From positions 1-64,000 of the forward strand of contig MEPP01000011.1 of assembly GCA_001769855.1 (NCBI GenBank): a DNA stretch of 64,000 nucleotides, given 5' to 3'. Source of the DNA: Bdellovibrionales bacterium GWA2_49_15 (GTDB lineage: Bacteria > Bdellovibrionota > Bacteriovoracia > Bacteriovoracales > Bacteriovoracaceae). Of the stretch, positions 17,568 to 25,726 are shown piece after piece. The position numbers and the translations under genes were made by a program. Position 1 is the first letter of the stretch. Every line of letters starts with the position of its first letter. The notes under the pieces are model-generated. The model ran no database searches. It was not told the origin of the DNA and was given only the letters and a program-made list of their open reading frames with translations.

Positions 17568-17987
17568 CTATACATCAACCACGCACTGAGCGATCCATCC
17601 GCCGTTAATTTTTCCGACCTTCAGCTCAGTCATGGTTGCGCCCTTGATCTCGGTCGCTGGGTCATGTTTCTCGGGCGTTACAATTTCACCCCACAACTCA
17701 CCCTCTAAAACCGAATTTTTGATATGGACTCTGGCATCTGCAAAAACCAGATTTTTAGTATCCATTTCATAGATCACAGTATTGATCCAATCAAAAAATA
17801 AAAGCTCCGCGTCCGCTTCTTCACATTTAAGATTTAATTTTATTTGAGGAGAAACATTGTGTGGATCTGTGACAACCGCGGTTAATGCCAATACTGCCGT
17901 GGCGAAGGCCTCTTCCATGGTTTTGCCAAAACCGCGGATTCCAATATCCGCATCGTGTGAAAAATTTTCCCATTTTAAGGTCTTCAT
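17568..17987 (-). CDS. Archease (RtcB-activating protein)
   Basis: Archease speeds guanylylation of RtcB and lets it turn over many times. The 139-residue product shows the family core: FSHDADIGIRGFGKTMEEAF at the N-terminus (with the metal-binding Asp of HDADIGI), LLFFDWINTVIYEMD in the middle and KGATMTELKV with GWIAQCVVDV at the end. It is the gene directly upstream of rtcB, the usual pairing. No ribosome-binding site precedes ATG 17987; the upstream bases are TCTATCTATTTTAT. The open frame extends a few codons upstream without a stop, into the 3' end of the group II intron-like RNA. Translation may therefore depend on sequence brought close by splicing, which is inference. Confidence 0.95.
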   Translation of the reverse strand: MKTLKWENFSHDADIGIRGFGKTMEEAFATAVLALTAVVTDPHNVSPQIKLNLKCEEADAELLFFDWINTVIYEMDTKNLVFADARVHIKNSVLEGELWGEIVTPEKHDPATEIKGATMTELKVGKINGGWIAQCVVDV

Positions 17988-17992
17988 ATAAA

Positions 17993-18815
17993 ATAGATAG
18001 AGGGCGGACTTTTATCAGAACCCAATCCTCAAAAAGTCCACCACCTTTCTTTTCTTACCGCACGTTGGGTTTTCCCCAGTACGGCGAAGGGCCGGTATTT
18101 CAAATGCGGCATTCGTTTCCAGCTATTGGATTAAGACGATCTTGTCGTACACCAATAGCATCAACTTGACCTGCATCCTTCGCTTCGACACTTGCATGTC
18201 GAAACCACCATTAGAGTTTTTAGATTATAAGCCTAAAAACTCAACCCTAGAGACCCTCGCTTTATTAGAGTTTGTGTTGACTCTAACTTCAAACACTTGT
18301 CGGCCTCTACTGCCCCGCTTGTTGGCGACAAAAAGTTTCCCGTTTGTCGTAATGAGGAAAATGATCTTCCTCAAAGTCCTTCAAGTGGTTCCGAGCTTTC
18401 TCCGATCATCCTTCCCGACATGTCATCCCTAGTACCCCTAGAATTCGCTCACTGCCTCTGTCTTATCTCTTCGTGAACGACTTGGGCCTTAACCTCATTT
18501 GAAAAAGGTTCGGCAAACTATCGCCTGTCACCATGGAAACAGGTCGATTTGAGGTAAAAAAGGTTCACTTGCGCTACAACCTATCGGTTAGCTTCGAGGA
18601 GTATTCAATTCCTCTTTTAACACCAGCATCAAATTAAAAAGTTGCCCCTTTAATTCATGGCGGAAGCTTTGGAAACCATAAGACCCATTTTCCATCAGGA
18701 CTTTCACCTGTGAAGGATCGGATAGCTTCGCTACCTTCAAACAAGATCGAGCTTACTCTTTTTAATTTTTAAAGCAATTTGAGAGATCTCACTTTGGTCA
18801 TGAGTAAATTGTCAC
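17993..18815 (-). ncRNA. ORF-less group II intron or intron-derived RNA, upstream of archease-rtcB
   Basis: About 820 bases with no convincing coding frame fold into many strong hairpins on the minus strand. Perfect stems include 18214-18223/18233-18242 (10 bp), 18122-18129/18152-18159 (8 bp), 18184-18190/18197-18203 (7 bp), 18265-18271/18280-18286 (7 bp) and 18326-18332/18343-18349 (7 bp). Near the 5' end CAGGTGAAAGTCCTG resembles the GGTGAAAGTCC motif of bacterial group II domain I. A domain V match follows at 18088-18055, and a domain VI-like hairpin ends near 17995 with an A:A mismatch at 17998 that could be the branch point. The 5' boundary is uncertain: GTGAC at 18815 or GTGAG at 18792. 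No reverse transcriptase or maturase is encoded, so any splicing would need a protein from elsewhere. Confidence 0.7.
18055..18088 (-). ncRNA. Group II intron domain V
   Basis: The 34-base RNA pairs GCCGTAC with GTGCGGT around a distal TGGG/CCCA stem and a GAAAA loop. The two-base AC bulge sits exactly where it does in known domain V (positions 24-25). The catalytic triad position reads CGC with the expected G:U pair, the variant known from some bacterial introns; the more common form is AGC. One C:A mismatch at the helix base is the only defect. Confidence 0.75.
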
Positions 18816-18903
18816 CTCATTAAATAAGTGGTGGTAGCGATTCTTGCTCTCGAAAGGATTTAAAGTATAACAATGCCGTTCTAATGAAAGAGGAGAGAAA
18901 ATA

Positions 18904-19374
18904 ATGGCCATTAAATCTGTCTGCAAAACTGACGTTGTAACAATAGATAAGAATTCTACACTCTTGAGTGTTTCGACGGTAATGCAAAATTATCATGTTG
19001 GAAGTGTCGTCGTGGTGGAGGGGATGAATGGGAAGCGAATTCCTGCCGGTATTATTACTGACCGTGATATCGCTCTGGCCCTTATCTCATCTACAAAACC
19101 ACAGGAACTGAGAGTGGAACACATTATGCAAAGTGCTCCGATCACGGTGAAAACGAATGAGGGTATTTTTGAAATAATTATTAAGATGCGGGACGGTGGT
19201 ATAAAAAGAATTCCTGTAGTTAATGATGATGGTTCCTTGTACGGGATTGTCTGCGCTGATGATTTGCTGACTCTTATGAGCGAGGAGATTCAGAATTTAT
19301 CTAAAATTAATGAAACCCAGATTAACAAAGAAAAAGGCACCACGCTACCGGCCGAGAAAACAATCACAATGTAA
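18904..19374 (+). CDS. Protein with two CBS domains
   Basis: The 156-residue product is a tandem CBS pair. Each unit has the usual pattern: MQNYHVGSVVVVEG...GIITDRDIALAL for the first, and MRDGGIKRIPVVNDDGSLYG with GIVCADDLLTLM for the second. Such pairs bind adenosine nucleotides (ATP, AMP, SAM) and act as energy or ligand sensors. The start has AGGAGA upstream. The gene is followed after 16 bases by dnaK and then dnaJ, so the three form an operon. The CBS protein may tie chaperone production to cell energy status, which is inference. Upstream bases 18816-18903 must contain the promoter. Confidence 0.9.
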   Translation: MAIKSVCKTDVVTIDKNSTLLSVSTVMQNYHVGSVVVVEGMNGKRIPAGIITDRDIALALISSTKPQELRVEHIMQSAPITVKTNEGIFEIIIKMRDGGIKRIPVVNDDGSLYGIVCADDLLTLMSEEIQNLSKINETQINKEKGTTLPAEKTITM

Positions 19375-19390
19375 GATGTAGGGAGTACAC

Positions 19391-21223
19391 ATGGCAATCA
19401 TAGGTATTGATCTCGGAACTTCAAATTCCGCCGCCGCAGTTCTACGAGGAGGCCGGCCGGTTATCATCCCAAGTGCGGAGGGAATCAGCATCGGCGGCAA
19501 GGCCTTTCCGAGCTATGTCGCCCTTACGGCCGATGGGCAGCTCCTGGTGGGGGAACCTGCCAAGAGACAGGCCTCCGCAAATCCTGAAGGCACCGTGAGT
19601 GGATTTAAGCGCAGCATGGGAACACGGAAAATATTCAAACTTCGAGATAAGGAATTTTCCCCCGAGCAGCTTTCCTCCTTTATTTTGCAAAAAATCAAAC
19701 GTGATGCGGAAGCTTTTCTGGGAGAAAAGGTCGAAAAATGCGTCATTACCGTTCCCGCCTACTTTGACGATAACCAGCGAACCGCCACTAAAGATGCTGG
19801 CAAAATTGCCGGCCTGAATGTCGAGCGGCTGGTTAATGAGCCTACGGCGGCCTCTCTTGCCTACGGACTTGATCGGATGGGCGAAGATTTGAAGATTGCC
19901 GTCATTGATTTGGGAGGTGGTACGCTGGATGTGACTATTATGGAATTTGGCAAAGGTGTTTTTGAAGTCAAGACCACAAGCGGTGATACCCAGCTCGGTG
20001 GCGTCGATATGGATCAAAAGCTCTTCGAATATGTAACCGAGCGGGTGCAGCGAGAGCATGAGTTTTACATAAAGGGTGATCGCAAGGCCGAGGCCCGCGT
20101 AAGAGAGGCGGTGGAGCTGGCCAAGATCGAGCTGACCACCAGCACCATTGCACACGTTGGCCTGCCATTTCTTGGATTGCTAAAAGGGGCGCCCTTCCAT
20201 CTTGAACTGGATCTAACTCGCACGGAACTTGAGCGACAAATTCAATCCGTGGTTGACCGTTGTAAGGCACCATTAGAACAAGCATTAGCGGATTCAAAGC
20301 TCACCTCAGGACAAATTAATCGCATCGTTTTTGTCGGCGGGCCGACTCGTATGCCCATCGTCAGAAATTTCTTCGAGGATTACTTAAAGCGCAAGGCAGA
20401 GGCGGGAGTTGATCCCATGGAGTGCGTGGCCAGTGGAGCGGCGATACAAGCGGGGGTGCTGGCAGGTGAAGTGGGAAATATTGTGTTAGTTGATGTCACT
20501 CCTTTGACTTTAGGAATCGAAACTTTGGGTGGAATAGCCACACCTCTGATTCCGCGAAATACGCCCATCCCCATCAGAAAGAGCGAAGTTTTTACGACCG
20601 CTGCAAATATGCAGACCTCAGTGACCGTTCAGGTTTTCCAAGGTGAAAGGCCGATGGTGAGTGATAACACAAGTTTGGGGTTGTTCAATTTAGATGGCCT
20701 TCCGCCTGCTCCAAGAGGAGTTCCGAAAATTGAGGTAACTTTTGATATCGATGCCAGCGGCATGCTTAACGTAACGGCCAAAGATCTGGCGACCCAAAAA
20801 TCCCAAACCATCAGCATAAGAGGTTCAACTCGACTCGATGAGCTGCAGAAGCAACGAATGATCAAGGATGCTGAAAGGTACGCCGAAGAAGATAAAAAAC
20901 GGCGAACCAGTGCCGATAAAATTAACCTGGCCGACAGCGTCTGTTACGAGGCGGAAAAAACCCTTGCCGATTTTGGCAATACTTTGGATCAAGCTTTAAT
21001 TCTAAAGATTCAAGAAAAGCTCAAAGAAGCTAAGGCCGCGGTTGAGAAGCGCGATCCTGTTGAGGCCGATAAAAAAGCTGAAGAGCTTAAGCTGATCCTC
21101 CAGGAGGTCGGGAAGGCCATCTATGATCGTAACAAAGAAAAAGCGGATTCAGGCCCTAAAGATCAGGGGCGTCACGTGGTCGATGCCGAATATAAAGAGA
21201 CAAAGAAAGAACACACAGCTTAA
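19391..21223 (+). CDS. dnaK: Hsp70 chaperone DnaK
   Basis: Hsp70 chaperone that binds unfolded peptides in an ATP-dependent cycle with DnaJ and GrpE. The 610-residue length is slightly short of the usual 630-640. The ATPase domain is intact: [69 protein letters not shown] and [11 protein letters not shown]. The substrate-binding domain begins after [15 protein letters not shown], and the lid is shorter. It ends in a polar tail ([13 protein letters not shown]) with a hint of the EEVD-like acidic terminus missing. The N-terminal [11 protein letters not shown] style is seen in DnaK paralogs. It is in an operon with a CBS protein and dnaJ; no grpE is present, so it may be a second chaperone system. 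No CIRCE element is seen upstream. Confidence 0.95.
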   Translation: MAIIGIDLGTSNSAAAVLRGGRPVIIPSAEGISIGGKAFPSYVALTADGQLLVGEPAKRQASANPEGTVSGFKRSMGTRKIFKLRDKEFSPEQLSSFILQKIKRDAEAFLGEKVEKCVITVPAYFDDNQRTATKDAGKIAGLNVERLVNEPTAASLAYGLDRMGEDLKIAVIDLGGGTLDVTIMEFGKGVFEVKTTSGDTQLGGVDMDQKLFEYVTERVQREHEFYIKGDRKAEARVREAVELAKIELTTSTIAHVGLPFLGLLKGAPFHLELDLTRTELERQIQSVVDRCKAPLEQALADSKLTSGQINRIVFVGGPTRMPIVRNFFEDYLKRKAEAGVDPMECVASGAAIQAGVLAGEVGNIVLVDVTPLTLGIETLGGIATPLIPRNTPIPIRKSEVFTTAANMQTSVTVQVFQGERPMVSDNTSLGLFNLDGLPPAPRGVPKIEVTFDIDASGMLNVTAKDLATQKSQTISIRGSTRLDELQKQRMIKDAERYAEEDKKRRTSADKINLADSVCYEAEKTLADFGNTLDQALILKIQEKLKEAKAAVEKRDPVEADKKAEELKLILQEVGKAIYDRNKEKADSGPKDQGRHVVDAEYKETKKEHTA

Positions 21224-21245
21224 TTTAAAAGTGAGAACTTAAATT

Positions 21246-22373
21246 GTGGCGGCAAAAAGAGATTATTATGAGGTCCTCGGAGTCTCCAGGCAGGCTGATG
21301 CGGCCAAGATTAAGGATGCTTTTCGAGAGCTGGCCATGCGTTTTCATCCTGATCGAAACAAGGTTCCGGGGGCCGAAGAGAGGTTTAAAGAGATAGCCGA
21401 AGCTTATGCCGTTTTATCTGATCCGGATAAGAAACAAAAATATGATACTCAAGGTTTTGAGGGAGTCTCAGATTTTCGGCCCGATGATCTTTTTGGAGGG
21501 ATTAACTTTGATGAAGTTTTTGGAGTTCCGCTTTTTGAAAACTTTTTTGATCGTCATCGATTCCATCGCAAAAAGGGAGATGACCTTGAAGTTGTCATCG
21601 AGGTGCCGTTAGCAAAAATCATGGCGGGCGGCACAGAAAAGATAAAAGTTCAACGAAGAGAACCGTGCGAGAGCTGCCATGGCAGCGGCGCTGCAGCCGG
21701 AACCCAACCCAAAATATGTGACCTATGCCAAGGGAGTGGTCAGATCGTCACTGGCCACACCAAAAAGAACATGATGTTCCAGCAAATCAGCATTTGCTCA
21801 CAATGCCATGGCAGAGGAGAAGTGGTCGAGCGGCCTTGTGTCCAATGTTCCGGCCCGGGTTTTGTTACAAAAGAAAAGGAGCTTGAGGTCACCATTCCCC
21901 CCGGCGTCGAGGATGGAATGGTTTTAAAAATTGCCGGACAAGGTCGCGAAGCTCCGGTCACCGACGGAGGCCCGGGCGATTTATTGGTCATTGTGCAGAC
22001 AAAAAAGGACGAACATTTTCAGCGATCCGGTTCAGATCTTTTTTATTCCGCCAGCATTCCTGTGTGGGATGCGGTCTTGGGATCAAAAATCCAAATCCCA
22101 ACTTTGGACGACGATGTCATCGTGAAAATCCCAAGCGGGACTCAATCACAAACCTCATTAAGGGTAAAAGGGAAGGGGTTACCTCGGTTCCAGCGAACGG
22201 GATTTGGCGACCTCTATGTTATCGTTGAGGTGCGGATACCTGAGCAGTTAAAGGCCCGTGAAAAAGAGCTGTTTGAGGAATTAAGAGCGCTGAATAATGA
22301 ATCAGACAATGTTGCCGCAAAAACATCCTGGTTTTCGCGGCTTAAAAATAATCACAGCAAGGCCAAGTCTTAA
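21246..22373 (+). CDS. dnaJ: Co-chaperone DnaJ
   Basis: DnaJ stimulates the ATPase of DnaK and delivers clients. The 375-residue protein starts at GTG 21246, 22 bases after dnaK. The J domain has the HPD motif (MRFHPDRNKVPGAEERF). A Phe/Gly linker follows (DLFGGINFDEVFG). The four zinc-finger repeats are complete: CESCHGSG, CDLCQGSG, CSQCHGRG and CVQCSGPG. The C-terminal substrate-binding domains carry VTIPPGVEDGM and GDLLVIVQTKKDEHFQRSG. The gene pairs with the upstream dnaK. Its last 4 bases overlap the convergent gene at 22370. Confidence 0.95.
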   Translation: MAAKRDYYEVLGVSRQADAAKIKDAFRELAMRFHPDRNKVPGAEERFKEIAEAYAVLSDPDKKQKYDTQGFEGVSDFRPDDLFGGINFDEVFGVPLFENFFDRHRFHRKKGDDLEVVIEVPLAKIMAGGTEKIKVQRREPCESCHGSGAAAGTQPKICDLCQGSGQIVTGHTKKNMMFQQISICSQCHGRGEVVERPCVQCSGPGFVTKEKELEVTIPPGVEDGMVLKIAGQGREAPVTDGGPGDLLVIVQTKKDEHFQRSGSDLFYSASIPVWDAVLGSKIQIPTLDDDVIVKIPSGTQSQTSLRVKGKGLPRFQRTGFGDLYVIVEVRIPEQLKAREKELFEELRALNNESDNVAAKTSWFSRLKNNHSKAKS

Positions 22374-22765
22374 TGCACGATCTGCTGCTCAACCAAGAGC
22401 GGATTTTTAACCGATAAGGTTGAGTAGGCCGGAAGTTTGGTGGTTGCAAACCGTAAGGCCTGTGTATGGGCGGGACCAAAACAATCAACAAAAGGCTCTT
22501 TTGTTTCAAAAGTTACTTCGAAGGCACGCATGGATTTCTGCACAATCTTGATCTTAAATTGTTCCTCGCTGACATTGCGGCAAAAGGAAACTTCCGTTTC
22601 AAATTCTGTGGTGACGGCCCCAGGTCTCACGGGTGGCATAAGATTTCCACGAACGAGAACATCTTTCACTAAAACCGGCATGAGAAGCTCGGCCTCAGAA
22701 GGTAGCTGATCGGCCATGGCATTTATGCAAAAAAGGACAGTGGCAAGTAAAGCGATCCGTTTCAT
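22370..22765 (-). CDS. Small periplasmic protein of unknown function
   Basis: The 131-residue product has a signal peptide (MKRIALLATVLFCINAMA, mature start DQLPSE). The remaining hydrophobic strands (VLVKDVLVRGNLMPPVRPGA, CRNVSEEQFKIKIVQKSMRA) suggest a small beta-rich domain with two Cys, possibly disulfide-linked. It converges on dnaJ with a 4-base overlap. I recognise no family. Confidence 0.6.
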   Translation of the reverse strand: MKRIALLATVLFCINAMADQLPSEAELLMPVLVKDVLVRGNLMPPVRPGAVTTEFETEVSFCRNVSEEQFKIKIVQKSMRAFEVTFETKEPFVDCFGPAHTQALRFATTKLPAYSTLSVKNPLLVEQQIVH

Positions 22766-22949
22766 AAGAGACTCCTGTTGACTGGTTAAGATGAATACTG
22801 CGTGGGCTATTTATGTGGGCCGCGCTTATCTGGCAAATTAATGTTCTTTATTATGACGCATCAATATATCTAATGATGTCTCGAAAGACTTTGTACAAAT
22901 TAATTTTTCCTGTGTAACTTTAGAGACATACAACTTCAGCGGGGAATGA

Positions 22950-23336
22950 ATGGCATTGCGAATCGTGCAGCTGGGATCTGAAAGAAAAGAGAAAGAGCTA
23001 CGTTTCGGTACCGTGCGGAGACCTCCCCGCGGCGTTCGAAAAGAAGATTACAGCAAACTCAATTATTATGATGTCTGGTTGCCGATTTTATCTCCCAGCA
23101 TGGAATTGATGAAGCTGGGAAAAGAAGGAGCTACCAATGAGAAGGCCTGGAACCAGTTTAAACGCATGTTCAAAGCTGAGATGAATCAATCCGAGGCGGC
23201 ACAGGTGCTCAATGTTCTGGCGGCGTTATCACACCACACCCAGCTTTCCATTGGCTGTTACTGTCTCGATGAAAATCGTTGTCACCGCTCTATTTTAAAT
23301 GAACTTCTTAGAGAACGGGGCGCCGACATTCAATAA
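22950..23336 (+). CDS. DUF488-family protein (YeaO-like)
   Basis: The 128-residue product matches the YeaO-type DUF488 family: RFGTVRRPPRGVRKEDYSKL near the start, NYYDVWLPILSPS, then the late CYCLDENRCHRSILNELL with the conserved Cys/His cluster. The biochemical role is not established for the family. The start ATG 22950 has GCGGGGAATGA upstream. The stop is 12 bases before the start of mutS2, so the two are likely co-transcribed. Confidence 0.85.
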   Translation: MALRIVQLGSERKEKELRFGTVRRPPRGVRKEDYSKLNYYDVWLPILSPSMELMKLGKEGATNEKAWNQFKRMFKAEMNQSEAAQVLNVLAALSHHTQLSIGCYCLDENRCHRSILNELLRERGADIQ

Positions 23337-23350
23337 AAGAGTATGGCATC

Positions 23351-25717
23351 ATGGAAAATATGAATCTTCTTACCTCCCTGGACTGGCAGGCCATCTCCAA
23401 AGATTTGGGGCGTCGGGCATTTTTTGAGGTCAATCAGCTTGAGCTTGAAGGGCCGCCGATTTTTCTTTCTCATGGAGAGATTGAGGGCAAGCTTTGTCAG
23501 CTGGACGAGCTATTCTCCCATCTTCACCTACATTCGGAGTCTGCCGAACATCTTCAGGAAATTCTGAGTTCGATTCCTAATCGAAAAGAGGACTCAAATA
23601 CAGTCCAACGTTTATTGAAGGGGCATTTATTGGAGATGTCTGAAATCAATAAATGCGTGCTCTATTTTGAAGCCTGTTTTCTACTGCTGGCGGAATTTTC
23701 CAAGCTCAATTTTTCTACCGCCGCCCGATCCATTCTTCCCCGTAAGGGTGGCATTGAGCAAAAGTTAATCTCCTCCTGGCGAACATTTGTGCAAAAAGAC
23801 GGCACGATACACTATCATCGGCATGCCATTTTAGGCGCTCTCGATCGTGAGCTTTCCGCCCTCGAAGGCAAGCTTCGCAATCTTGTCCAGACATTTTCAC
23901 GGCAAGAACCCTACGAAAGCGCCATGCAGTTTCAAAGCTACGATGTTGTTAACGATCGCTTTGTGTTGCCCATTCGTGCCGATGCCTATCGCTCGGCGAT
24001 GGGTCCTATCTTGGCAAGAAGCTCCTCCGGCCACACTCTCTTTGTTGAGCCCTTCGCCATGAAAGAAGAGGCGAATAAAAGAATGCGCTTGTTGGCCCAG
24101 ATTGAGGAGGAGATGGCCAAGATCGCCCGGGAATTTCAGGCCAAAGTCGCGCTCTATCAGTCTGAGTTTCTTTTGGCGTTTGAATTTCTTTTGAGTCTTG
24201 ATTCTTTGCAGGCGCGCGCCAGCTACATTCAAGAGAAAGGTCTGAGTCGTCCGATCTTGTCTGATAAGTTTGAAATCAGGCTGAAGGGCCTCTTTCACCC
24301 TCTGATAACGGACCCTGTTCAAAACGATGTTCATCTCACCCCGGACTGCCTGGGCATGGTCATCTCAGGTCCCAATACCGGTGGCAAGACGGTCATGCTT
24401 AAGGCCATTTCACTGACCCTCTTATTTTTGCACAAAGGTCTCTATATTCCTGCGAGAGAAGGTGTTCTTTATCCTGCTCAGAAGATTTTTTTTATTGGAT
24501 ACGATCACCAAAATCTGGTGGCGGGGTTGAGCTCATTTTCCAGTGAGGTCCACCAGTATCTGGAAATTTTAGCAAACTTGCAGGATCACAGTATCTTGGC
24601 CATCGATGAGATTTTTAACTCGACCGGTTCCGAAGAGGCCTCCGCCCTGGCCTTTGCTCTCTTTGAGGAGATGCAAAGTCGGGCCAGCGTCAAGATTCTC
24701 GTGAGTACCCATCATCAACTGCTTAAGACTTTGATCCACGAGGATCGGCGTTTTCTGAGTGCCCATATGGCCTTCGATGTGGAAAATAATTCGCCGACCT
24801 ATAAGTTAATTACCGGTACGCCCGGCCCTTCCTTTGCCTTCAATATTTTTGAGAAAGTTGCGGCCATGTCCAACTGCAAGACGGCCATTCCCGACAATGC
24901 AAAATCCCTCATGCAAACGTCGAAACGACTCTATGAAACCCTACTGGAAAATGTCTCCAGAAAGGAGCATCAGCTGGACACTCAGTTGGCCGAGGTCACC
25001 TCGCTACGCCATGATTTGCACAATCAGAAAATGGCATCGCAGGGGGTGCTGCGTTTAGAGAAGGAAAGGGCCTATCAGGATTACGAGAAAGATTTGAAGA
25101 AAATTCTGAATGAGGCGATCTCTTTAAAAGAAGAGCAAAATGCCAATCCCGACTGGGGTATCAAGGCCATCCGGCGCAAGGCCCAGGAAATTACCACCGA
25201 TTTAACTCTTCTTCTGCCCCGGCCGGAAAAGGTGCCTGCTCCCAAAGAGGTTGGAGACTATGCTTCGGTGAGTGCAATTGAGACCGGCAAGACCTATTTT
25301 TCAAAACTCCTGGGCCGGGAGGTCCTGGTGCTGCAAATCAATCAACGCAAAAGTGAGGCCCAGGTTTCGGCCAATAAATCCCGCTCCGGCCCGCGCATTA
25401 ATCATCCCCTCGATCAGCTCTTTTCCACCAAAGACCCTGTGGTAAAACAGCGCGAGGTCAAAATTCAATTTTCCCGAGAGGAGCTGTCGAATGTGGAGGT
25501 GAATGCCAGGGGACTGCGCCTCCCGGATTTTGAGGTCTTGCTGGAAAATGGCCTGACCGCGCTTCTGCTGGATGAAATTCCCTACCTCTCGGTCATCCAT
25601 GGCCATGGGGAAGGAATTTTGAAAAAGTATCTGCGCGACCGCATGAAGAAAGATGAGCGCTTCGTTTATGAAATCCCCGATGGCAACGATGGCTCAACCA
25701 TCATTCGCAAGGCCTAG
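23351..25717 (+). CDS. mutS2: Endonuclease MutS2
   Basis: MutS2 is a MutS-like ATPase with a C-terminal Smr nuclease domain; it suppresses recombination and, in some bacteria, acts on collided ribosomes. The 788-residue length is usual. The ATPase core has GPNTGGKTVMLKAISLTLL (Walker A), ILAIDEIFNSTGSEEASALA (Walker B and signature) and STHHQLLK. A helical clamp follows, with a coiled-coil segment (KERAYQDYEKDLKKILNEA). The Smr domain is recognisable at the end: VEVNARGLRLPDFEVLLENG and SVIHGHGEGILKKYLRD with the HGxG motif. The stop is 10 bases before the convergent polX gene. Confidence 0.96.
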   Translation: MENMNLLTSLDWQAISKDLGRRAFFEVNQLELEGPPIFLSHGEIEGKLCQLDELFSHLHLHSESAEHLQEILSSIPNRKEDSNTVQRLLKGHLLEMSEINKCVLYFEACFLLLAEFSKLNFSTAARSILPRKGGIEQKLISSWRTFVQKDGTIHYHRHAILGALDRELSALEGKLRNLVQTFSRQEPYESAMQFQSYDVVNDRFVLPIRADAYRSAMGPILARSSSGHTLFVEPFAMKEEANKRMRLLAQIEEEMAKIAREFQAKVALYQSEFLLAFEFLLSLDSLQARASYIQEKGLSRPILSDKFEIRLKGLFHPLITDPVQNDVHLTPDCLGMVISGPNTGGKTVMLKAISLTLLFLHKGLYIPAREGVLYPAQKIFFIGYDHQNLVAGLSSFSSEVHQYLEILANLQDHSILAIDEIFNSTGSEEASALAFALFEEMQSRASVKILVSTHHQLLKTLIHEDRRFLSAHMAFDVENNSPTYKLITGTPGPSFAFNIFEKVAAMSNCKTAIPDNAKSLMQTSKRLYETLLENVSRKEHQLDTQLAEVTSLRHDLHNQKMASQGVLRLEKERAYQDYEKDLKKILNEAISLKEEQNANPDWGIKAIRRKAQEITTDLTLLLPRPEKVPAPKEVGDYASVSAIETGKTYFSKLLGREVLVLQINQRKSEAQVSANKSRSGPRINHPLDQLFSTKDPVVKQREVKIQFSREELSNVEVNARGLRLPDFEVLLENGLTALLLDEIPYLSVIHGHGEGILKKYLRDRMKKDERFVYEIPDGNDGSTIIRKA

Positions 25718-25726
25718 AGTTACGAA

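Noticed and set aside
18142-18432. Open frame of 96 codons on the plus strand opposite the intron
   Set aside because: It has no ribosome-binding site, its composition is not protein-like, and it runs through the strongest RNA hairpins of the opposite strand.
18816-18903. CIRCE or other heat-shock operator ahead of CBS-dnaK-dnaJ
   Set aside because: No TTAGCACTC inverted repeat or similar dyad is present.
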